NCBI RefSeq assembly: GCF_001262495.1
Contig: NZ_LGYE01000003.1
Location: 248,001 to 312,000, forward strand
Direction of reading: 5' to 3'
DNA: 64,000 nt
Origin: Microbacterium sp. GCS4
GTDB lineage: Bacteria; Actinomycetota; Actinomycetes; Actinomycetales; Microbacteriaceae
Part shown: piece after piece, positions 26,419 to 36,596 of the stretch
Position numbering within the stretch: position 1 is the stretch's first letter
How the letters are laid out: each line of letters opens with the position of its first letter
Translations under genes and position numbers: made by a program
Notes under the pieces: model-generated
Seen by the model: the letters and a program-made list of their open reading frames with translations, nothing else
Databases searched by the model: none
What the model was told of the DNA's origin: nothing

Positions 26419-27479
26419 GCGCGGCGCAGGGACTGAGGGCGCACGTCGTCGTGCCGCGCGAGCACTTCGTCGTCGACGTCGCACTGCAGGTCGCCGCGGG
26501 CGAGACGGTCGCGATCATGGGCCCGAGCGGAGCCGGCAAGTCGACCGTGATGCAGGCCCTCGCGGGCATCGTCGGCATGACCGCGGGCGAGATCGAGATC
26601 GACGGCCGGGTCGTCGACCGCATCGCCGCGCCTCGGGTGCGCACCGAGCCGGCCCGACGGGGCATCGTGCTTCTGGGGCAGAATCCGCGGCTGTTCCCGC
26701 ACCTGACCGTGCGCGAGAACGTCGCGTTCGGGCCGCGGGCTGGCGGCGTCGCCGCCGCGATCGCGCGGAGCAATGCCGACGAGTGGCTCGACCGCGTCGG
26801 GCTGCCCGGCGCGGGCGGACGGATGCCGCACGAACTCTCCGGCGGGGAAGGGCAACGCGTCGCGGTCGCCCGGGCACTGGCCGCCGCGCCGCGGGCCGTG
26901 CTGCTCGACGAGCCTCTCGTCGCCCTCGACCCCGACACCGCCGGCGAGATCCGACGGATGCTCCGCGAGCAGCTCCAGGGCACGACGACCGTGGCCGTGA
27001 CACACGACGCGGGCGATGCGGTCGCCCTCGCGGAGCGACTGATCGTCGTGGAACGGGGCCGCGTCAGGCAGCACGGGCAGGTGCGCGAGGTGCTCGCCGC
27101 CCCGGCATCCGCCTTCGTCGCCTCGATCGCCGGGCTCAACCGGGTCGAGGGTGTCAGCGGAGACGGCGGGTGGCGGTGGGGTGATCTCCGGTTGACGAGC
27201 ACAGACACCGCCTCCCGCGCACTCGCGGAGAAGGACGGCGTCGCACTCGCTGCCGTCTTCCGCCCGCAGGACGTGCAGATCGTCGGGGACGGCGAGTCGG
27301 ATGCCGGTGCGTGGCCTGCCCGGATCGCACGACTCGAGCCCACGCTCGCGGGGATGCGGGTGCACACCGAGTCCTGCCGAGTCGAGGTCTCCCTCTCTGA
27401 GGCAGCAGGCCTCCTCGTGGGTGACCCGGTGCTTCTGCGGGTCGATCCCGCCGACGTGCGTTTCGTGCCCCTGGCCTAG
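26415..27479 (+). CDS. modC: molybdate ABC transporter ATP-binding protein
   Basis: A 354-residue ATPase. Walker A GPSGAGKST (about 36-44), Q-loop LLGQNPRLFPHLTVREN, signature LSGGEGQRVAVARALA, Walker B AVLLDEPLVALD, H-loop VTHDAG, and a C-terminal regulatory region (about 230-354) of the TOBE/Mop type. It powers molybdate uptake with ModB. The operon regulator-modA-modB-modC is fully overlapping or within 1 bp. Confidence 0.94.
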   Translation: MSAAQGLRAHVVVPREHFVVDVALQVAAGETVAIMGPSGAGKSTVMQALAGIVGMTAGEIEIDGRVVDRIAAPRVRTEPARRGIVLLGQNPRLFPHLTVRENVAFGPRAGGVAAAIARSNADEWLDRVGLPGAGGRMPHELSGGEGQRVAVARALAAAPRAVLLDEPLVALDPDTAGEIRRMLREQLQGTTTVAVTHDAGDAVALAERLIVVERGRVRQHGQVREVLAAPASAFVASIAGLNRVEGVSGDGGWRWGDLRLTSTDTASRALAEKDGVALAAVFRPQDVQIVGDGESDAGAWPARIARLEPTLAGMRVHTESCRVEVSLSEAAGLLVGDPVLLRVDPADVRFVPLA

Positions 27480-27637
27480 GGTGCTGCGACGGATCCCTGC
27501 GCTGGTGCAGGATCCGGACGACATCGACCGTGTTCTCGGTCACGACAGAGAACACGAGGTGGCCGCGGCTGCCGAAACGGCCCCGGCCCGATCCCACCGG
27601 GTTACTCTCGAAACATGGCGGGGAACGGGGCGAGGCG

Positions 27638-28717
27638 ATGACGGCGGTGCCCGTCGCGATCGGGCGGCGGACGACCACGCCCGCGCCCGCTCCCGAGCGC
27701 GGGGACGGCCGCCTCGTCGACACGCACGGCCGCGTCCACCGCGACCTGCGCATCTCCCTCACGGATCGCTGCTCCCTGCGGTGCACGTACTGCATGCCCG
27801 AACAGGGCAACGAGTGGCTCGCGCGCACCAGCATCCTGTCGACCGACGAGATCGAGGAGGTCGCCCAGGTCGCGGCATCCCTCGGCATCCGCACGTTCCG
27901 ACTGACCGGCGGTGAGCCGCTGCTGCGCGCCGACATCGTCGACGTCGTGCGTCGCATCTCCCGCATCGAGGGGCCGGACGGGCCCGTCGAGGTCGCGATG
28001 ACGACCAACGGCATCACGCTCGCGAAGAAGCTGCCCGAGCTGATCGACGCTGGACTCTCGCGGCTCAACATCAGCATCGACACGATCGACCGGCAGAAGT
28101 TCGCCGACCTCACTCGCCGGGACCGTCTCGACGATGTGCTCGAGGGCATCGCTGCCGCCGCGGCCTCCGAGCTGCGTCCGCTCAAGCTCAACGCCGTCGC
28201 GATGCGGGGCGTGAACGACGACGAGCTGGTCGACCTCGTGCAGTTCGCGATGGACGTGGGAGCGCAGCTGCGCTTCATCGAGCAGATGCCGCTCGACTCC
28301 GGTCACACCTGGGACCGCGCCTCGATGGTCACGCGCGAGGAGATCCTCGAGTCGCTCGGTGCCCGCTGGCGGCTCGACCCGGTGCCCGGCCGTGGGGGAG
28401 CGCCGGCCGAGAAGTGGCGGATCGACGGCGGTCCGCACGAGGTCGGGGTGATCGCTTCGGTGACGGCGCCCTTCTGCGGAGCCTGCGACCGGCTGCGCCT
28501 CACCGCCGATGGGCAGTTCCGCAACTGCCTCTTCTCGAACTCCGAGTACGACCTCGGCGCGGTGCTGCGCGAGAGCGCGGCATCCTCCCCCGCCGAACGG
28601 GCCGAGGCGATAGCCGCCCTGCTGCGCTCGTGCGTGCACGGCAAGCTGCCCGGCCACGCGATCGACGATCCGTCGTTCCTGCAGCCGGCCCGCGGGATGA
28701 ACGCGATCGGCGGCTGA
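27638..28717 (+). CDS. moaA: GTP 3',8-cyclase
   Basis: A 359-residue radical SAM enzyme. Residues Cys45, Cys49 and Cys52 (CSLRCTYC) bind the first 4Fe-4S cluster; FRLTGGEPLLR follows. The second cluster site is CGACDRLRLTADGQFRNCLF near the C-terminus, and the protein ends in Gly-Gly as MoaA should. It makes the first intermediate of molybdopterin from GTP. The ATG at 27638 is preferred, with GGGGCGAGG just upstream. It stands 158 bp after modC. Confidence 0.95.
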   Translation: MTAVPVAIGRRTTTPAPAPERGDGRLVDTHGRVHRDLRISLTDRCSLRCTYCMPEQGNEWLARTSILSTDEIEEVAQVAASLGIRTFRLTGGEPLLRADIVDVVRRISRIEGPDGPVEVAMTTNGITLAKKLPELIDAGLSRLNISIDTIDRQKFADLTRRDRLDDVLEGIAAAAASELRPLKLNAVAMRGVNDDELVDLVQFAMDVGAQLRFIEQMPLDSGHTWDRASMVTREEILESLGARWRLDPVPGRGGAPAEKWRIDGGPHEVGVIASVTAPFCGACDRLRLTADGQFRNCLFSNSEYDLGAVLRESAASSPAERAEAIAALLRSCVHGKLPGHAIDDPSFLQPARGMNAIGG

Positions 28718-28733
28718 GGGCGGCTCGTGACTT

Positions 28734-28777
28734 CCGCGCACTTTCCGCGGCCGAGCGTGGCCGCGGAAAGTGCGCGG
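28734..28777. terminator. perfect 19-bp hairpin between moaA and the M20 gene
   Basis: Left arm 28734-28752 (ccgcgcactttccgcggcc), a 6-nt loop, and a perfectly complementary right arm 28759-28777. It lies between the convergent ends of moaA and the amidohydrolase, so it can serve both as a bidirectional terminator. It lacks a T-run, so it may act by stem strength or be a member of a dispersed palindrome family. Confidence 0.75.
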
Positions 28778-28783
28778 TGCGCG

Positions 28784-29998
28784 TCAGCCGAGGAACTCCC
28801 GCGCCGCCGCGCTGAGCGCCGTGACGCCGACCTCGATGGTCGGGTGGATCTCGGGCGCGAAGAACGGCGAGTGGTTCGTGGGGATGTCCTTGTCGAGCGT
28901 TCCCGCGGCCATCGCGGCCTGGAACCGGGCCGGGTCGACACCGCCCCAGAACCAGAAGACGAGCGGAGCGCCGGTGTCGCGCGCGAACCACGACACATCC
29001 TCGCTTCCGGTGAACATTCCGGGGTCGATCACAGCGGTCTCCCCGAGGGCCCTCTGCAGGGCCGAGGTCACGCGCGCCGTGGCATCAGCATCGTTGATCG
29101 TGGGCGGCAGCGTGTGGTCGGTGCGGATCTCGGGCTCGCGCTCGGCGCCGGATGCCGCAGCCTCGGCGCGCACGATCCGCTCGACGCTCGCGAGCACCTT
29201 GTCGCGCATCTCGTCGGTCGGGTAGCGCAGGCTCAGCTCGAGCTTCGCCTCGGCCGGGATGATGTTGTTCTTGAGTCCCGCGTGGATCGAACCGACCGTC
29301 ACGACGGCGACATCGCGAGGATCCACCTCGCGTGAGGCGATGGTCTGCAGTCGCATGACCGTGGCCGCGGCCATGACGACGGGGTCGATCGTGGAGTGCG
29401 GTCGCGAACCGTGACCGCCGCGTCCGTGCAGGATGACGGTGAGGCCGTCGGAGGCTGCCATCTGCGTGCCCGACCGGACGCCGATCGTGCCGGCGGGCAG
29501 CGGCGTGACGTGCTGCCCGAGCACGATGTCGGGCTTCGGGACGATATCGAGCAGGCCGTCGTCGAGCATGGCCCTGGCGCCGGCGCCGTACTCCTCGGCG
29601 GGTTGGATCAGCACGACGAGGGTGCCGGACCAGTCATCCCGGTCGGCGACGAGCTTCTCGACCGCGCCGATCATCGCGGTCACGTGCATGTCGTGGCCGC
29701 ACGCGTGCATGACGGGCACGGTGGTCCCCGCGGGGTCGATGCCGGTGGCGGTGCTGGCGTAGGCGAGGCCGGTCTCCTCGGCGACGGGCAGCGCGTCCAT
29801 GTCGGCGCGTACCCACACGACGGGGCCCTCGCCGTTCTCGAGCACGCCGACGACGCCCGTGACGCCGACGCCCTCGCGCACGTCGAGGCCGAGATCGCGC
29901 AGGTGGCCGGCGGCGATGCCGGCGGTGCGGGTCTCCTGGAACGAGAGCTCCGGGTGCTGGTGCAGGTCGATGTACAGCGCTTCGAGGTCGATCGTCAT
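28784..29998 (-). CDS. M20 family amidohydrolase/carboxypeptidase
   Basis: A 404-residue metallohydrolase of the IAA-amino-acid/hippurate hydrolase group. It begins with LEALYIDLHQHPELSFQE, has the metal-binding PVMHACGHDMHVTAMIGA near residues 95-112, IQPAEEYGAGARAMLDDG with the catalytic Glu, GRGGHGSRPHSTIDPV, and MFTGSEDVSWFA near the end. It removes acyl groups from amino acids; the exact substrate is unknown. The ATG at 29998 is preferred over an upstream start. No operon partner. Confidence 0.92.
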   Translation of the reverse strand: MTIDLEALYIDLHQHPELSFQETRTAGIAAGHLRDLGLDVREGVGVTGVVGVLENGEGPVVWVRADMDALPVAEETGLAYASTATGIDPAGTTVPVMHACGHDMHVTAMIGAVEKLVADRDDWSGTLVVLIQPAEEYGAGARAMLDDGLLDIVPKPDIVLGQHVTPLPAGTIGVRSGTQMAASDGLTVILHGRGGHGSRPHSTIDPVVMAAATVMRLQTIASREVDPRDVAVVTVGSIHAGLKNNIIPAEAKLELSLRYPTDEMRDKVLASVERIVRAEAAASGAEREPEIRTDHTLPPTINDADATARVTSALQRALGETAVIDPGMFTGSEDVSWFARDTGAPLVFWFWGGVDPARFQAAMAAGTLDKDIPTNHSPFFAPEIHPTIEVGVTALSAAAREFLG

Positions 29999-30037
29999 GG
30001 CCCCGAGCCTACTCGCGCACATCTGTGCGGCATCCCG

Positions 30038-30103
30038 CCCGTCTATTTCTGCCGTTCGGCACGAATAGACGGTCGGTTTGCGCCGAACGGCAGAAATAGC
30101 GGG
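30038..30103. repeat. R2 three-armed element, copy B
   Basis: Arms 30038-30054, 30057-30073 and 30088-30103. This copy is the least perfect: arm 2 carries a C and a T where other copies have G and G, and arm 3 lacks one A. It fills the gap between the TetR stop and the amidohydrolase start, both on the minus strand. Confidence 0.9.
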
Positions 30104-30754
30104 TCAGGGGGTGTGGCTGTACGACTCCAGCTCGGGTCCGGGATGCAGCACGCTGTTCACGATCGCGCGGATCGCGAACTCGCTCGCCTCTCCCAGGTCG
30201 AACACGTCGCGGTGCAGCAGCCACTGCAGCTGCAGGCCGTCCATGACCGCGAGGATGCTGGCGGCGGCCATCGCGATCGTGTCGGGTTCGGTCACGCCCT
30301 CCTGCGCGCAGAGCTCCCGGAACGCCTCGGTGACCTCTCGGCGCAGCGTCGTGTACCGCTCCTCGAAATACTCGCGTCCGGGGTGATTGTCGGTCACCGA
30401 CTCCGAGGAGAGCACGGTATAGGCCTGCACGATCCCGGGGCGGGAGACGTTCGCGATCGCGGTGCGCACGAGGTGGAGGAACAGCTCGGGTCCCCCGGGG
30501 ATGTGCTTCTCGGCCAGGTCCTGCACGTCGGCCTGGTCACGGAACGCGAGCACCTCGAGCAGCAGCTTCTGCTTCGACCCGAAGTGGTGCAGGACGCCGG
30601 CGTGCGTGATGCCGACCTGCTCCGCGACATCCGCCAGGGTGCCGTTTGTCGAGCCCTTGTTGCCGAAGATCTCCACGGCCGCGGAGAGGATCTGCTCCCG
30701 CTTCGCGCGGGTCGCCGGACGCACGTGCTCCTGCGCGACGGCTGCTTTCGCCAT
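30104..30754 (-). CDS. TetR/AcrR family regulator of the ABC-GH3 operon
   Basis: A 216-residue TetR protein. The HTH (about 15-65) is textbook: REQILSAAVEIFGNKGSTNG then VAEQVGITHAGVLHHFGSKQ. The rest is a helical ligand domain. The ATG at 30754 is preferred because an upstream extension would run through the operators. It is divergent from the ABC importer operon, and two palindromes lie between them, so it is likely the repressor of that operon, with a sugar or glycoside-related inducer. Confidence 0.88.
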   Translation of the reverse strand: MAKAAVAQEHVRPATRAKREQILSAAVEIFGNKGSTNGTLADVAEQVGITHAGVLHHFGSKQKLLLEVLAFRDQADVQDLAEKHIPGGPELFLHLVRTAIANVSRPGIVQAYTVLSSESVTDNHPGREYFEERYTTLRREVTEAFRELCAQEGVTEPDTIAMAAASILAVMDGLQLQWLLHRDVFDLGEASEFAIRAIVNSVLHPGPELESYSHTP

Positions 30755-30782
30755 GGTCGCTCCTCTCTCTCGCGGACCGTAC

Positions 30783-30841
30783 TTGCCAACCTTACTTACT
30801 AACGAGTAACCTCGCATCAACTTACTTTCTCGACAGTAAGT
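30783..30841. promoter_or_regulatory. divergent promoter region with two TetR-type palindromes
   Basis: Two inverted repeats: TTACTAACGAGTAA at 30796-30809 and one with arms ACTTACT (30820-30826) and AGTAAGT (30835-30841). TTGCCA (30783-30788), an 18-bp spacer and TAACCT (30807-30812) could be the promoter of the importer operon, overlapping the first palindrome. The half-site TTACT recurs in both, as expected for one regulator. Confidence 0.65.
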
Positions 30842-30908
30842 AAACACCTCGGCGGATGCCCGAGCACCCGCCGCTCACAGCACAACGACCCGTGCCCAAG
30901 GAGAAGCA

Positions 30909-32573
30909 ATGAAGCTCAGAAAGTCCCTCATCGCCGCGCTCGCGGTCGGCGCCCTCGGCGCCACGGTCCTCGCGGGATGTTCGTCGGACGGCGGATCCGG
31001 AGACGGCGCCGACGGCGGAGCCGCGCTCACGATCGCGAAGCCCGACGGCGCCATCACCACCGAGTCGAACAACCCCTATGTCGGCGACTCCTCGGCATCC
31101 AAGTACGGCTACGGCAAGGTCATCTTCGAGACGCTGGCCCTCGTCAACCAGACCGGCGACCGCGAGACGACCCCGTGGCTCGCCGAGAGCATCGAGTGGA
31201 ACGACGACTACACCGCCGTAACCGTCGTCCCCCGCAAGGACGTCACCTGGAGCGACGGCGAGCCCTTCACCGCCGACGACATCGTCTACACCTACGAGCT
31301 CGTCTCGACCCCCGCGCTCGACACCGCAGGCCTCAAGTTCGAGGGTGCCACCGTCGAGGGCGACGCCGTGACGCTCAACTTCGGCGAGTCGAAGTACGTC
31401 AACCAGTCGCGCGTGCTGCACGTGCCGATCGTGCCGAAGCACATCTGGGAGAACCTCGACGACCCGGCCACCGACCCGGTCAAGGGCGACGACCTCGTCG
31501 GCACCGGCCCGTACGCGCTGTCGAACTGGTCGACCGAGTCGGTCACGCTCGAAGCCCGCGACGACTACTGGGGCGGCGACCTCGCCGTGCCCGAGCTGCA
31601 CTACGTCTCGTACGGCGACAACACCGCGCTGACCACCGCTCTCTCCCAGGGCGAGGCCGACTGGGCGCAGGCGTTCATCCCGCAGATCCAGGAGCAGTAC
31701 CTCGACGCCGACCCCGAGCACAACAAGTTCTTCGTGGCTCCGACGACCGGTTCCGCGACGCTGTTCATGAACCTCCAGGAGAAGCCCTTCGACGACGTCG
31801 CGTTCCGCCAGGCGCTCGCCTGGGTCATCGACCGCGACGCCTACGTCGACATCGCCCGCGAGGGTGCGAGCGAACCCGTGTGGTCGGTCACCGGCCTCTC
31901 GTCGATCCTCGAGGACGAGATCCAGCCCGAGTTCCAGGGTCAGGACTACTCGGTGGATGCCGAGAAGGCCCGCGACCTGCTGGAGTCGGCCGGGTACACC
32001 TGGAAGGACGACGCGCTGATCGACCCCGACGGCACGCCCGTCTCGTTCACGCTCTCGGTCCCCTCGGGCTGGAGCGACTGGAACACCGCGCAGGAGCTCA
32101 TCGCCGAGGACGTCACCGAGGCGATCGGCGCCGAGGTCAAGATCGACATGCCCGACTGGGGCGGCTGGGCCGGGCCCCGCGACGAGGGCACCTTCTCGGC
32201 GATCATCCACTGGCTCGAGGACAGCGGCACGGCCTACGGCCTCTACACCTCCACGATGGACCCGCGCTGGATCTCCCCCGAGGGGATCGCGGGCTTCAAC
32301 TTCGGGCGCTTCGAGGACCCGGCCGCCACGGAGGCGCTGAACGCCTACGCGAACGCCTCGTCCGACGAGGAGCGCACCGCGGCGATCACGACGCTGGAGC
32401 AGATCTTCGTCGCTCAGGTCCCCGCGATCCCGCTCGGCGCGCACCCGCTGCTCGGCGAGTACAACACGCGCAACTACGTGGGCTGGCCGTCGGAAGACGA
32501 CCCTTATGCCTCGGGCGACCCGACGCAGCAGAACATCGTGATGATCCTCACGAAGCTGAAGCCCGCCGAGTAA
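30909..32573 (+). CDS. ABC importer substrate-binding lipoprotein, family 5
   Basis: A 554-residue lipoprotein with signal peptide ending TVLAGC and lipidated Cys24. The SBP_bac_5 domain shows AESIEWNDDYTAVTVVPRK, VTWSDGEPFTADDIVYTYEL and FRQALAWVIDRDAYVDIARE. Family 5 proteins bind peptides, but several also bind cello-, xylo- or manno-oligosaccharides. The operon ends with a GH3 glycosidase, which favours an oligosaccharide here. It is followed by an R1 array before the ATPase genes, so its mRNA level may differ from the rest. Confidence 0.9.
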   Translation: MKLRKSLIAALAVGALGATVLAGCSSDGGSGDGADGGAALTIAKPDGAITTESNNPYVGDSSASKYGYGKVIFETLALVNQTGDRETTPWLAESIEWNDDYTAVTVVPRKDVTWSDGEPFTADDIVYTYELVSTPALDTAGLKFEGATVEGDAVTLNFGESKYVNQSRVLHVPIVPKHIWENLDDPATDPVKGDDLVGTGPYALSNWSTESVTLEARDDYWGGDLAVPELHYVSYGDNTALTTALSQGEADWAQAFIPQIQEQYLDADPEHNKFFVAPTTGSATLFMNLQEKPFDDVAFRQALAWVIDRDAYVDIAREGASEPVWSVTGLSSILEDEIQPEFQGQDYSVDAEKARDLLESAGYTWKDDALIDPDGTPVSFTLSVPSGWSDWNTAQELIAEDVTEAIGAEVKIDMPDWGGWAGPRDEGTFSAIIHWLEDSGTAYGLYTSTMDPRWISPEGIAGFNFGRFEDPAATEALNAYANASSDEERTAAITTLEQIFVAQVPAIPLGAHPLLGEYNTRNYVGWPSEDDPYASGDPTQQNIVMILTKLKPAE

Positions 32574-32583
32574 GCAGCCTCAC

Positions 32584-32730
32584 CCGGTCGTTGAGCGAGG
32601 ACCGAAGGACCGAGACGAAACGCGTCCACCCCGGCGCGGAACGTCGAACGCAGGCGCAGCGCGTTTCGTCACTTCGACTCGCTTCGCTCGCTCAGTACGG
32701 CGCTCGCTCCGCTCGCTCAACGACCGGGTG
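32584..32730. repeat. R1 repeats between binding-protein and ATPase genes
   Basis: Units at 32584-32623 and 32661-32730 in opposite orientation, able to pair as a long imperfect stem. They occupy nearly all of the 184-bp gap between the binding-protein stop and the first ATPase gene. Confidence 0.9.
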
Positions 32731-32757
32731 TTCAGCACCCGACGAAGGACACCACCC

Positions 32758-33578
<821 letters not shown>

Positions 33579-33582
<4 letters not shown>

Positions 33583-34400
33583 CGACTCTCGAGTTCTCCC
33601 ACGTCACCAAGGTCTACAACGTCCGTGGAGCCGGCCAGCTCAAGGCGCTCGACGACGTGAGCTTCACACTCACCTCGGGCCAGACGATCGGCCTCGTCGG
33701 GCAGTCCGGCAGCGGCAAGTCGACGATCGCGAAGATCCTCACCCAGCTCGAGACCCCCACGAGCGGCGAGGTGCGCCTCGACGGCAAGCCGATCCCGCGC
33801 CGGGGAAAGGGGCTGCGCACCTACCGCCAGCAGCTGCGCATGGTGTTCCAGGATCCGTTCGCCTCCCTCAACCCGTACCACTCCATCCGGTACCACATCG
33901 AGCGTCCGCTCCGCCTCGACGACGTCGTGCCGAAGAAGGAGACCGAGGCCGAGGTGCGGCGCCTGCTCGAACGTGTCCGCCTCGACGCAGACGCCGTGAT
34001 CGATCGTCGTCCGCACGAGCTGTCCGGCGGTCAGCGTCAGCGCGTCGCGATCGCCCGGGCGCTCGCGTCCCGTCCGAGCCTGCTCGTGGCGGACGAGCCC
34101 GTGTCGATGCTCGACGTGTCGATCCGACTCGGTGTGCTGACCCTGCTCGCCGACCTGCAGCGCGAAGAGGGGCTCGGCGTGCTGTACATCACGCACGACC
34201 TCGCCACCGCCCGGCACTTCAGCGACGAGATCATGGTGCTCAACCAGGGTCGCGTCGTCGAGTACGGCCCCGCGGACGACGTCATCCTCGACCCGCAGGA
34301 CCCCTACACGCGCGAACTGCGGGCGGCATCGCCCGACCCCGAGAAGCACTTCGCCTCGGCCGGGGCGAACGGCATCGGCAGCACAGGAGGCGACCAGTGA
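33579..34400 (+). CDS. oligosaccharide/peptide ABC transporter ATP-binding protein (DppF-like)
   Basis: A 273-residue ATPase with Walker A GQSGSGKST, Q-loop MVFQDPFASLNPYHSIRY, signature LSGGQRQRVAIARALA, Walker B LLVADEPVSMLD and YITHDLA. It pairs with the preceding ATPase. Both ends overlap neighbours by 4 bp. Confidence 0.92.
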
Positions 34401-35497
34401 CCACCGCATCCCCCGAGCTCGGCCAGACCGGGCTGAATCCTGAAGACGGCCGTCCCGATGCACTCGAGGTCGGCACGACCGCCACCACGGCGCAGAAGGG
34501 CCGCAAGGTCGTGCCGTGGCGCTTCTTCGCCGGCCGCGCCGCGTTCTACCTGTTCACGCTGTGGGCCGCGATCACGATCAACTTCTTCCTGCCCCGGTTC
34601 ATGAAGGGCGACGCGGTCGACTCGTACCTCGCGCGCAACCGCAACGTCAGCCCCGAGGCGGCGGAGTCCCTCCGCATCCTGCTCGGCATCGACTCCGACA
34701 AGTCGCTGTGGCAGCAGTACCTCGAGTACTGGGCCACGCTGTTCCGCGGCGACCTCGGCATCTCGACCCTGCACGGCCTGCGCCCGGTCGCCGAGGTGCT
34801 CAGCGCCGCACTGCCGTGGACCTTGGGCCTCGTCGGGCTCGCGACCATCATCTCGTTCGCGCTCGGAACGGTCGGCGGCGCGATCGTCGGGTGGAAGCGC
34901 GGCAGCCGACTCGACGCCCTCATCCCGATCACGACGTTCTTCAACACCATTCCGTACTTCTGGCTGGGTCTGATCGCGATCGCGATCTTCTCGTCGACGC
35001 TGAAGTGGTTCCCGTCGTCGCACGCCTACGACAAGGGGCAGTCGCCCGAATGGAGCCTCGACTTCATCGGCCAGGTGATCTCGCACGGCACGCTGCCCGC
35101 GGTCACGATCATCATCGCGTCGCTCGGCGGATGGATGCTGGGCATGCGCAACATGATGCTGACGGTCCTCGACGAGGACTACATCACGGTCGCACAGGCC
35201 AAGGGCATGCCGAACCGCCGCGTGCTGTGGGCGTACGCCGCCCGCAACGCGGTGCTGCCGCAGATCCAGAGCTTCGCGCTGTCGATCGGCTTCATCGTGG
35301 GCGGCACGATCGTGATGGAGATGGTCTTCAGCTATCCCGGCGTCGGCAAGCTGCTGCTCGACGCGACGAACGCGAAGGATTTCGCCCTCATGCAGGGCGT
35401 GTTCCTCGTGATCACCCTGTCGGTGCTCGTGGCCAACATCCTCGCCGACGTCGTCTACGCATACCTCGACCCGCGCACGCGCCAGACGGAGGCCTGA
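34397..35497 (+). CDS. oligosaccharide/peptide ABC transporter permease (DppB-like)
   Basis: A 366-residue permease with an N-terminal helix, a large extracytoplasmic segment and five further helices. The EAA-type loop DYITVAQAKGMPNRRVLWAY with AARNAVLPQ lies near residues 260-290. A 40-residue polar N-terminal tail precedes the first helix. The GTG at 34397 overlaps the ATPase stop. It is followed by its partner after 1 bp. Confidence 0.92.
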   Translation: MTTASPELGQTGLNPEDGRPDALEVGTTATTAQKGRKVVPWRFFAGRAAFYLFTLWAAITINFFLPRFMKGDAVDSYLARNRNVSPEAAESLRILLGIDSDKSLWQQYLEYWATLFRGDLGISTLHGLRPVAEVLSAALPWTLGLVGLATIISFALGTVGGAIVGWKRGSRLDALIPITTFFNTIPYFWLGLIAIAIFSSTLKWFPSSHAYDKGQSPEWSLDFIGQVISHGTLPAVTIIIASLGGWMLGMRNMMLTVLDEDYITVAQAKGMPNRRVLWAYAARNAVLPQIQSFALSIGFIVGGTIVMEMVFSYPGVGKLLLDATNAKDFALMQGVFLVITLSVLVANILADVVYAYLDPRTRQTEA

Positions 35498-35498
35498 C

Positions 35499-36596
35499 AT
35501 GAGCGTTCCCACCCAGGCGGACACCACCGCCCCCGACGGCAGCACGGTCGCGACCGGGATGCCGGAGACCGTGACGTTCCGCACCGGCGGAGGAGCCACG
35601 CCGCCGCGCAAGACCTTCTGGTCGCAGATGGCGCAGGCGTTCGCGATGTTCCGCAACCGCAAGTCCATCGCCGGTCTGATCATCCTCGGGATCTTCGTGC
35701 TCGTGGCGATCCTCGCGCCGCTCGTCGCCCCCTACGGGCCGACGCAGAAGGACCGCTCCGCACTGCGCCAGCCGCCCTCGTTCGAGCACTGGCTCGGCAC
35801 GACCCACATGGGCGAGGACGTGCTCAGCCAGATCATCTTCGGCACCCGCGGCGTCGTGGTCGTCGGCTTCCTGTCGGCGATCATCGCGACCCTCATCGCC
35901 ATCACGATCGGCGTGATCGCGGGCTACGTGCGCGGCTGGAAGAGCGAGTCCCTGTCGGCGCTCACGAACGTGTTCCTCGTGATCCCCGGCATCCCGCTCA
36001 TCATCATCGTCGCCTCGCAGTTCGAGAACCCGCCGCTCATCGTGATCGCGGCCGTGCTCGGCCTCACCGGCTGGGCGTGGGGCGCACGCGTGCTGCGCGC
36101 CCAGACGATGTCGCTGCGCAACCGCGACTTCATCCAGGCCGCCCGCGCGAACGGCGAGCCGCTGCGCCGCATCATCACGGTCGAGATGCTGCCGAACCTC
36201 ATGGCGCTCATCGCGTCGAGCTTCGTCGGCACCGTGACCGCGGCGATCCTCGGGCTCACGACGCTCGCGTTCATCGGTGTGATCCCGGTGAGCAACCTCA
36301 ACTGGGGCACGATCCTCTTCTGGGCGCAGCAGAACGGCGCGTTCCCGCGGCTGTGGTGGTGGTACGTGCCCGCCGGACTCTGCATCGCGATCATCGGCGT
36401 CGCGCTCTCGCTCATCAACTTCGGCATCGACGAGTACGTCAACCCGCGGCTCCGGTCGGCGGGCGAGCGGGCCAGGGCGATGAAGAAGAAGGGCCTGAAC
36501 GTGAACGACCCGGTGACGGCCGTGCGCGCCCCGGCATCCGGCCCGGCGGCGGCAGCCGGCGACATGAACCAGAACACGACGAACAGCAAGCGATGA
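35499..36596 (+). CDS. oligosaccharide/peptide ABC transporter permease (DppC-like)
   Basis: A 365-residue permease. After a polar N-tail it shows the OppC N-terminal helix (IAGLIILGIFVLVAILAPLV), LGTTHMGEDVLSQIIFGTRG and the loop FIQAARANGEPLRRIITVEM. It ends in a polar Ala/Pro-rich tail. The stop overlaps the GH3 start by 4 bp, tying transport to hydrolysis. Confidence 0.92.
   Translation: MSVPTQADTTAPDGSTVATGMPETVTFRTGGGATPPRKTFWSQMAQAFAMFRNRKSIAGLIILGIFVLVAILAPLVAPYGPTQKDRSALRQPPSFEHWLGTTHMGEDVLSQIIFGTRGVVVVGFLSAIIATLIAITIGVIAGYVRGWKSESLSALTNVFLVIPGIPLIIIVASQFENPPLIVIAAVLGLTGWAWGARVLRAQTMSLRNRDFIQAARANGEPLRRIITVEMLPNLMALIASSFVGTVTAAILGLTTLAFIGVIPVSNLNWGTILFWAQQNGAFPRLWWWYVPAGLCIAIIGVALSLINFGIDEYVNPRLRSAGERARAMKKKGLNVNDPVTAVRAPASGPAAAAGDMNQNTTNSKR

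Noticed and set aside
27480..27637. A molybdenum cofactor riboswitch before moaA
   Set aside because: The 158-bp gap shows no conserved multi-stem layout that I can support, and such riboswitches are not typical of this group.
30822..32444. A 540-codon open frame on the minus strand opposite the family 5 binding-protein gene
   Set aside because: It mirrors the binding-protein gene, whose signal peptide and SBP motifs are clear; the mirror protein has no recognisable domain.
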